5,331 bases of DNA, taken from an uncultured Moraxella sp. GTDB lineage: Bacteria > Pseudomonadota > Gammaproteobacteria > Pseudomonadales > Moraxellaceae. The stretch covers positions 1-5,331 of the forward strand of contig CALTTC010000050.1 in the NCBI GenBank assembly GCA_943908425.1, read 5' to 3'. The notes under the pieces are model-generated. The model was not told the DNA's origin, did not search any database, and saw nothing but the letters and a program-made list of their open reading frames with translations. Below, in pieces: positions 5,277-5,331 of this stretch (positions are counted from its first letter, which is position 1; every line of letters starts with the position of its first letter). The translations under genes were made by a program, and so were the position numbers.

Positions 5277-5331
5277 ATTAGCCATTAGCCATTAGCCATT
5301 AGCCATTAGCCATTAGCCATTAGCCATTAGC
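5277..5331. repeat. Heptanucleotide tandem repeat ATTAGCC
   Basis: Seven perfect copies of ATTAGCC (5277-5325) are followed by six bases of an eighth, and the array runs off the window edge, so its full length is unknown. The unit is not a multiple of three and contains TAG on the plus strand and TAA on the minus strand, so every frame on both strands meets a stop within 21 bases. The array is therefore non-coding. It begins about 20 bp upstream of the predicted -35 of the HIT gene. Perfect identity of all copies suggests recent or ongoing slippage. Confidence 0.97.

Noticed and set aside
5277..5331. Telomere-like or CRISPR-like reading of the ATTAGCC array
   Set aside because: The unit is 7 bp with no spacers, so it is not CRISPR; the resemblance to TTAGGG telomere repeats is superficial in a bacterial chromosome.

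Overview
The window looks like a chromosomal segment of a gammaproteobacterium, most likely of the Moraxellaceae (Moraxella/Psychrobacter type). This is inferred from the close match of the PilZ and HIT proteins to gammaproteobacterial families as remembered, the moderate GC with AT-rich spacers, and the general protein style. It was not tested by any search. Core genes (uvrB, pilZ) flank a block of small exported proteins of unknown role. No mobile element, CRISPR array or RNA gene was recognised.

Layout. Bases 1-163 are non-coding leader; a short GC-rich hairpin followed by a T-rich stretch (155-176) overlaps the most upstream possible uvrB start. uvrB (to 2305, + strand) encodes the damage-recognition helicase-like subunit of the UvrABC excision nuclease, with all key motifs intact. 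A perfect 10-bp bidirectional terminator (2361-2390) separates it from a two-gene minus-strand unit. That unit holds an exported M15-type zinc peptidase (2826-3581), probably a peptidoglycan peptidase, followed 32 bp later by a 127-aa exported protein of unknown function (2410-2793). Divergent to it is a 143-aa exported protein (3727-4158). The two divergent units share a 145-bp region with two perfect TATAAT hexamers pointing in opposite directions.

A second long hairpin terminator (4170-4213) separates the 143-aa gene from minus-strand pilZ (4256-4606), the type IV pilus assembly protein, which has its own good promoter at 4631-4659. Upstream of pilZ, on the same strand, is a HIT-family (histidine-triad) nucleotide hydrolase/transferase-like gene (4750-5187), probably transcribed separately.

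The right edge (5277-5331 and beyond) is an uninterrupted heptanucleotide tandem repeat, ATTAGCC, lying just upstream of the predicted HIT promoter. It carries stops in every frame on both strands, so it is non-coding. It is the most unusual signal in the window and a candidate length-variable (phase-variable) locus. The other item of interest is the cluster of three neighbouring exported proteins, one a cell-wall peptidase and two unknown, under what look like overlapping divergent promoters.
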